From: Isoetes taiwanensis
Lineage: Eukaryota > Streptophyta > Lycopodiopsida > Isoetales > Isoetaceae
NCBI GenBank assembly: GCA_021234155.1
Contig: JAJEKV010000033.1
Location: forward strand, 14,699,422-14,763,421
Reading direction: 5' to 3'
DNA: 64,000 bases
The position numbers were made by a program, and so were the translations under genes. The notes under the pieces are model-generated. The model saw only the letters and a list, made by a program, of their open reading frames with translations. It ran no database searches and was not told the origin of the DNA. Positions 58,681 through 64,000 of this stretch are shown here, piece by piece; within the stretch, counting starts at the first letter, position 1, and each line of letters opens with the position of its first letter.

Positions 58681-61600
58681 ATTGCTCTTTCCTTATAAAT
58701 TGCTCTTTTCTTGATAGTTCATCAAGTACCGCTTTTGGTTTCTATCAAAAGGATGAATATGAAACGAAGAATGAGGAAAGCAAAAAGATCTACTACCCGA
58801 TTAAAATAATAGGGTCAACCTCACATGTAGAACATGATCGTGGTCATTCATGCAAACAAATCAAAATAAGCACATCGCAATGAGACCATTTTGAATAGAC
58901 ATTGTAACCGCATTTTTGCGATGCATTCCAGATGGATTCAAACGTCTCAAACTCGATACATAAGGCACCCGCACTGATGCGTAGGGATGTCAAGAATCAA
59001 TAAAAATGACGATTTGGAAAGAATGGATTAAGTGGAATCAACAAGATAAGAACTCATAAAAATAAACACGCTTGCAAAGATGTGATGCATTACAATAAAA
59101 AGTGAAAGCCATATAAGCACCGAAAAATAATCAAAGAATCAAATGCAAGTGCATTAATACATTGTAATGCGTGAATCACCGCCAAGACATATTTTCAAGT
59201 AGAACAAACGAAGAACTAACATAGATAAATTGGTGATGACAACTAGGAAACTATTAGCCTATAAATACTAATGGGAAGAATTGAGACAAATCGATAAATT
59301 GCTCAGGTCATTAATGCTTAATTACGCCAAGTTACCTTCCAATACAACCAAGATCGGATCCATTAAAATCATCATGAACCAAAGATAATTAGTGCTTTTC
59401 AGAGCATAAGTTAGCATGTCATTATACAATTTAATGCCCCAAAAGCAACATGTAACCAAATAGATAGACAAACATGGCAACATCCTTGAAATATTTTCAC
59501 ATTCAACAAAAGCATTATTGAAAGAATCATGTGTATTGAAAGAGCTTGGTTCTAGCAAGAATTATTCCATAGTAGAAAACGGTGCAACATAAAGTACCTA
59601 AGTAAGATATAATCTGCCCTTATTATTCTTAGTTTGAGGTGCATATTTCTCATCAAATATATCACCAACTCGACATAGAAGTCGGACTAAGAAAAACACC
59701 TGGATTATCTCAAGAAAATAATTGAATCTCACCATCGCGGCATCAAACGTAGAAGTCGGGGATCTAAAAAATGCATATCATGCAATAAAGCTTGTTGCTT
59801 ATGTATAAATTCCCCGACTTGCCTACAAAACCAAGAACCGGAAGATGCATCTCCTACCAATGTAATCGAAACAAAATAATAATCGACATGATAGACACAC
59901 AAAATAGATGTGAACAGGGAAAACAGGAAAAAATAGTGGGAAGAGGGGAAACGGAATTAACCCCGCCAAAAAACTATGATCTTTTGATGAAAATGTAGCA
60001 ACAAAATGAAGCCACATTCGGGCCGCTATTTCTCCATTTTTTACTCCTTGGAGGTTCTCATATTCTTCTTGTTTTGAACCATGGTTTCGCCATGGTTCTC
60101 GCCATGGTTTTGAACCATGGTTCTCGCCATGGCCAGCTATGAGACGTTGAAATAGAAAAGGAAGGGGACGATAATTGAGAAGCTACGGAGAGGAGAGAGG
60201 CCGCATCCAAGGAGCTGATGTTGCATAAGATCACAGCAGATTTGAGAACAATAGTGACCTAAATACGCATAGAAGATAGTGTTCTTCATCGCACCTTCAA
60301 GAAGCATCGGAAGGTACAAGCTAGATTCGCTGGTGTCCGGGAGTTGAACGCCAACGAAGCTTTTAACGATACAAACAAATGGACAAATGGCTATGGAGTC
60401 GCTGTTCCGAGATCGACATAATATTGAGGGCCATAAAAAATATGGCAAAAAGAGATGTTGAACTCGTTGGTATGTGAGGATGGCCATGACCTTTACCGGC
60501 TGAAGGAAAAGCATTGCCCATCCCGCCATGAGACAATGGATAAGGTAGATTTGAAATATAATCGCGATGTTCAAGGATCATGAGGATAAAATGAAAAGAA
60601 CGGAACATGATTGGAAGACACTAGAGTCGCACTAAATTTTCCTAGTCGATTTCAACCGGCCGAAAACGGATAATGCCGTCTATTGAGGTACATTAGTCTT
60701 GCTCTCTCTCAGAATCGTTATTTTAATGCGCCAAATCCAAAGTCCTCAAATCTTTTATCTTCCCCGTGATCGCGGATACCCCCACGAGGCTTTGAAGGTC
60801 GCATGGACAAGCTCTAAGGCTTCATCCGCCGAGGCTTTGAAGGATGTGATACCGCTGAGGCTTTGGGCCTGGTGTTTAAGAGTGAAAAGTGCTACCGCTA
60901 TTGACCTAACTATTACGTGTAGTAATATATGTCTGCATTTCTTTGTGACAAATAAAATTTCAGAAGCCAAGTTTAGTGTACAAGGTATCCCGGGGCGACA
61001 CTTTCATTTTACAATGAGGAAGTGTCGAACAAGTATTTAACTTCAAGTCATCTTGCCATGCTTTGACCTTTTACACGCCTTGATAATAACCCCGAGGCTT
61101 GAAAATGACCTCTTAGGGTGCAAATGCTAGAAAATGCTCACTTTTGCACCAAGCAAGCCATGGTTTTCGTGATCAAATTAAGCATGGGATTGCAGTCCAA
61201 TTAAAGGGCCGTGGTGATATATAGCTATTTTAAAACCCTCTCAACTTCCTAGTATGAATTGAAGATTTAACATACATATGTCAAACCCTCCAAACATATC
61301 AACACGGAGAAGCCGCAAAACTAACCCTAAATATTCCTATGCTAAATGAAAATTATCCATACCGCTTCACCGGGATTGAAGAAACGAGAATTCCAAGCTG
61401 CTTTTATCGAAGTGAAGCGCCATGTTTTCTTTGACTCGGGGCCCAAAGAGATGCCATCGGATTGAACCCTCAGAGTCTCTCGCTCGGATGTCCGTGATCC
61501 TCGTTATCGCCGCTGTCGATAATCACTCAAAGGTTTCGGCTCCCAAAGGGAACAGCCTTTCCTTCAATGGCTTGAAGCTATAATAGGGCCAAAGAAACAT

Positions 61601-61730
61601 CTTTAGATGGAATGGCCCAAAAGAAAAAAAATCTTCCATAATTGGCATAAACCGGCTATAAAAGTTGGAAGAGAATGTTGTTTGTAGCGAAGTAGCCTAG
61701 CAAAGCAATAATGAAGATGCTTGTAACCTT

Positions 61731-62428
61731 ATGTTTGATGATGATGACAACGAATTTATAATTTCTCAAACAAAGCAAAGACATCCAGTTTCCTTGACAT
61801 TAAGGTTTCCATATATGCACAATGAGGTGGTGAGAGATATGGAGTTTGTTCCTCTTGCCGAAATTGCTCATCCTCCAATCATTACAATCGATTGGGGTAA
61901 GGATAATAGCTCAACACCACCAACAATACAAACGCCCATAGTTAACTCAACATCTCCAACTCTAGCTCCAGCCCCAAGACCAAGATCGGCACCTGCTAGA
62001 GAATCATTTGGAGCTTCAAAGACTAGAATCATTTGTAACTTGGGAAGTACCTTCTAATAACTTCTACTCATTGATTGCCATTGATAGAAATGCCATCTCC
62101 ATCGCCAATCCTCAACCTCACCCCCTCCTCACCACCCCATACCTCATCCTCATTCACAACCCAAATCGTTTCCTCATCCTTATACTTACCCCAAACATCC
62201 CAAATCTCATCCCCCGCCCCCGCGCTCATCCTAAACCTCATCCTCGCCCCTCATCCTCACCCCAAACATTCCAAATCTCATCCCAGATCCTCCTCCTCCT
62301 CACCCCAAATCTCATCCCCATCCTCGCCCTCATCCCCATCCTCATCCTCTTGTGCCGCTAGGCATCAACCTCATCATTTGGAGCACAAAGATATCTATGT
62401 GCATTATTGGATTGTAGACATTCCCTGA
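61731..62428 (+). other. Pro/His-rich low-complexity ORF region (copy C)
   Basis: Copy of 44029-44786. Here the first frame stays open to 62057 (FDDDDNEFIISQTKQRHP through PRPRSAPARESFGASKTR), the best-preserved version of the N-terminal part; the second frame (62008-62361) enters the PHPH repeat and shifts. Confidence 0.4.
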
Positions 62429-63013
62429 AGGAGTTTAATGATGTTTCTTTCCGAAAGGTTTATTATTCTTATCAAAAACCCGTCCCTATGATGGTGATAA
62501 TGGCTATCATACAATTGAATTTCACTTGGTGAAGCAACCGCAACTGTGATTCTTTCACATGCCTAAATATCAACCACTTACATATTCGCTGTAAACTATC
62601 ACCTCATCTCACTACCCCTTAGACCTGAGAGTAATGATGCTAATACTAGTTTTATTTGTTCTTCTAGGAGGATTTTCCTTCAAGGCATTGTGTAAAATGT
62701 CTTTAGGTTTTTGTATAGGAATTTATATATATAATATATATTGAATACTTTTTGTGTCTTAATAATAGGTTGCATAGGTTATGATGATAATTTGTTTTTA
62801 GTTGATATTTTTCTTCTATTATTGTCTAAATATATACAATAAAGTCTCTTTTTTTGTCGCTTTTATTTTTCGCCCCTCTCACGATTCTAAATTGAGACAC
62901 CAAGGCTTTTCTAATTTCCTTTGAGGTGAGTATTAAAAGAAGGCAAGAATTTTGTTTTCTCGAAGCATGAGTTGACGCGGTTGCATTGATATGTAGAAGA
63001 AGAGTAATTGAAA

Positions 63014-64000
63014 CAAAATTAGTAACGGTGCCCGCTATGGGCATAAATACGGTTCTATTGCGTGAATTGAACTTAATTCCTTGCACTTATAAATGATGTT
63101 GCCTCTTGTTGCATTTGATAATTAATTTTTTTGTTGCCCTGTGGGGCAAACCTCGCTTTTATGTGGGCATATTCAAGTATATGCTGGCATATACGTAGCA
63201 TATGCCGATGATCGCTAAAAACCGCCGCCGCCAGTAAATGGTCGGTCATCCAGCCCCATTATCAGCCGCTACACAAACGCTTATCCGCCGGACTTGGCTA
63301 TGGCTTTCGCGACCTCGATTCTCGCCTCCCTTCCGCCTTCCGGGCCGGCGTAGGGAAGGATCCTCCCGAGATGTTGGGAGTCGCCTTCAGGCATGCCGAC
63401 ATGCTAGATTTATCTTTCGCCACTCGCTTACATTGCAAAGATAAATTAGGTGAAACTCTTCCGTCAAGTATCGCGGTCGCCTCAATCACTAAAGAATACC
63501 TTATAGAAAGATTCGGGCGATGAAATTATTGGAGCACGTGTAATCGTGACATTAAACTGAATATAAAGCATGGCTTTTATTGATGAAACTTGAGCCTTAA
63601 TCGCCACAAATTTCCATTGTTTAACAAATTTTGAACGATATTTTAGGGCTTATCGTGAAGTGATAAAAACACAAATGAGGTGGTTCTAGAGTTGAGGTCA
63701 TGGCGCCCAACACAATATATTATTGAAGATAGAGGAGATTTTCTTGCATCTCTAGCAGATGCTATTGGAATGGCTAAGGGCTCAAAGTTCCGCGATGCAT
63801 CTAGTTCCTTTCTTCCGCCATATGGTGCCGATCGATTGTCATGCATCATATCGTAGGAGGCATCCGTAAGTCTTGCCCGAGGTTCAATGCAAAAAAGCAC
63901 TAAAAAAGAAACTGATGAGGATTGTCTTTTTGATTTTATCAACGCCTTTTCCTAGTACTTAATTTCGTGTTTTTGGAGCAAAATGAACATGAATCATACT
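63014..64000. other. Right flank, mostly unassigned
   Basis: No match to the arms except 63131-63245, which resembles arm A 13326-13460 in the same (plus) orientation, including the palindrome. An open plus-strand reading (RHADMLDLSFATRL, then ITKEYLIERFG) near 63390-63520 and a minus-strand ORF at 63643-63942 were not identified. Confidence 0.4.
63166..63206. repeat. Decayed copy of the 42-bp palindrome
   Basis: GGCATATTCAAGTATATGC … GCATATGCC; same framework as 13367-13408 with several changes, and flanked by the same GGGGCAAACC…ATGTGGG sequence. Confidence 0.7.

Larger units (their letters stand above)
47646..63013 (-). repeat. Copy C of the repeat block, split by gypsy element 2
   Basis: Direct copy of arm B positions 39658-45313 in the same orientation: 47646-49581 and, after the gypsy insertion, 58681-63013. 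It starts at GTCACTTTCTAGG and ends at GAGTAATTGAAA, both internal to the arm, so it is a partial unit. It keeps the ~660 bp that B lacks. Differences from B again concentrate at CTG/CAG sites. Confidence 0.9.

Overview
The window looks like plant nuclear heterochromatin. Nearly all of it is LTR retrotransposon sequence, large duplicated blocks and broken host-gene fragments; I see no convincing intact host gene. Plant origin is inferred from three things: a Ty1/copia element primed by initiator-methionine tRNA, a non-chromodomain Ty3/gypsy element with a long extra 3' gene, and fragments of ribosomal protein P0, a DEG9-type protease and a heptahelical HHP/adiponectin-receptor-like protein. 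I cannot name the species.

Layout. From 1 to 12956 lies Ty3/gypsy element 1, whose 5' LTR, gag and most of the protease region fall before the window. A complete 5.2-kb Ty1/copia element (2412-7608, identical 574-bp LTRs apart from four transitions, GGAAG target duplication) sits inside its integrase gene. Downstream of pol, element 1 carries a conserved antisense ORF with its own TATA/CCAAT-type promoter and a ~1000-codon extra sense ORF with a coiled coil. From 12957 to 22664 is arm A of a giant inverted repeat. Its partner, arm B, is at 38948-47425. A third copy (C, same orientation as B) spans 47646-63013 and is split by a second gypsy element (49582-58675, TTCTA target duplication) of the same family as element 1. 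The 16-kb spacer between arms A and B contains a 2.85-kb direct tandem duplication (25813-28663 and 28669-31525), each copy with an HHP fragment; a heat-shock-type promoter on the minus strand near 24.9 kb; and an adjoining pair of degraded minus-strand gene fragments, ribosomal protein P0 and DEG9, at 36.9-38.3 kb. The end of the window (63014-64000) is mostly unassigned but contains a relic of the palindrome found in arms A and B.

Order of events, from nesting: the duplicated blocks came first, then the gypsy elements inserted into arms A and C, then the copia element into gypsy element 1. The cut pol frame of element 1 is exactly continuous across the copia site when one target copy is removed, so that insertion is recent.

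A caution runs through the whole annotation. Many differences between otherwise near-identical copies fall at CTG/CAG trinucleotides (CTG to CG, CCG or CTCG; CAG to CG or CGG), while AT-rich stretches are identical. This looks like a systematic consensus error (possibly at methylated CHG sites) or a very unusual mutation process, so many frameshifts, especially in gypsy element 2, may not be real.
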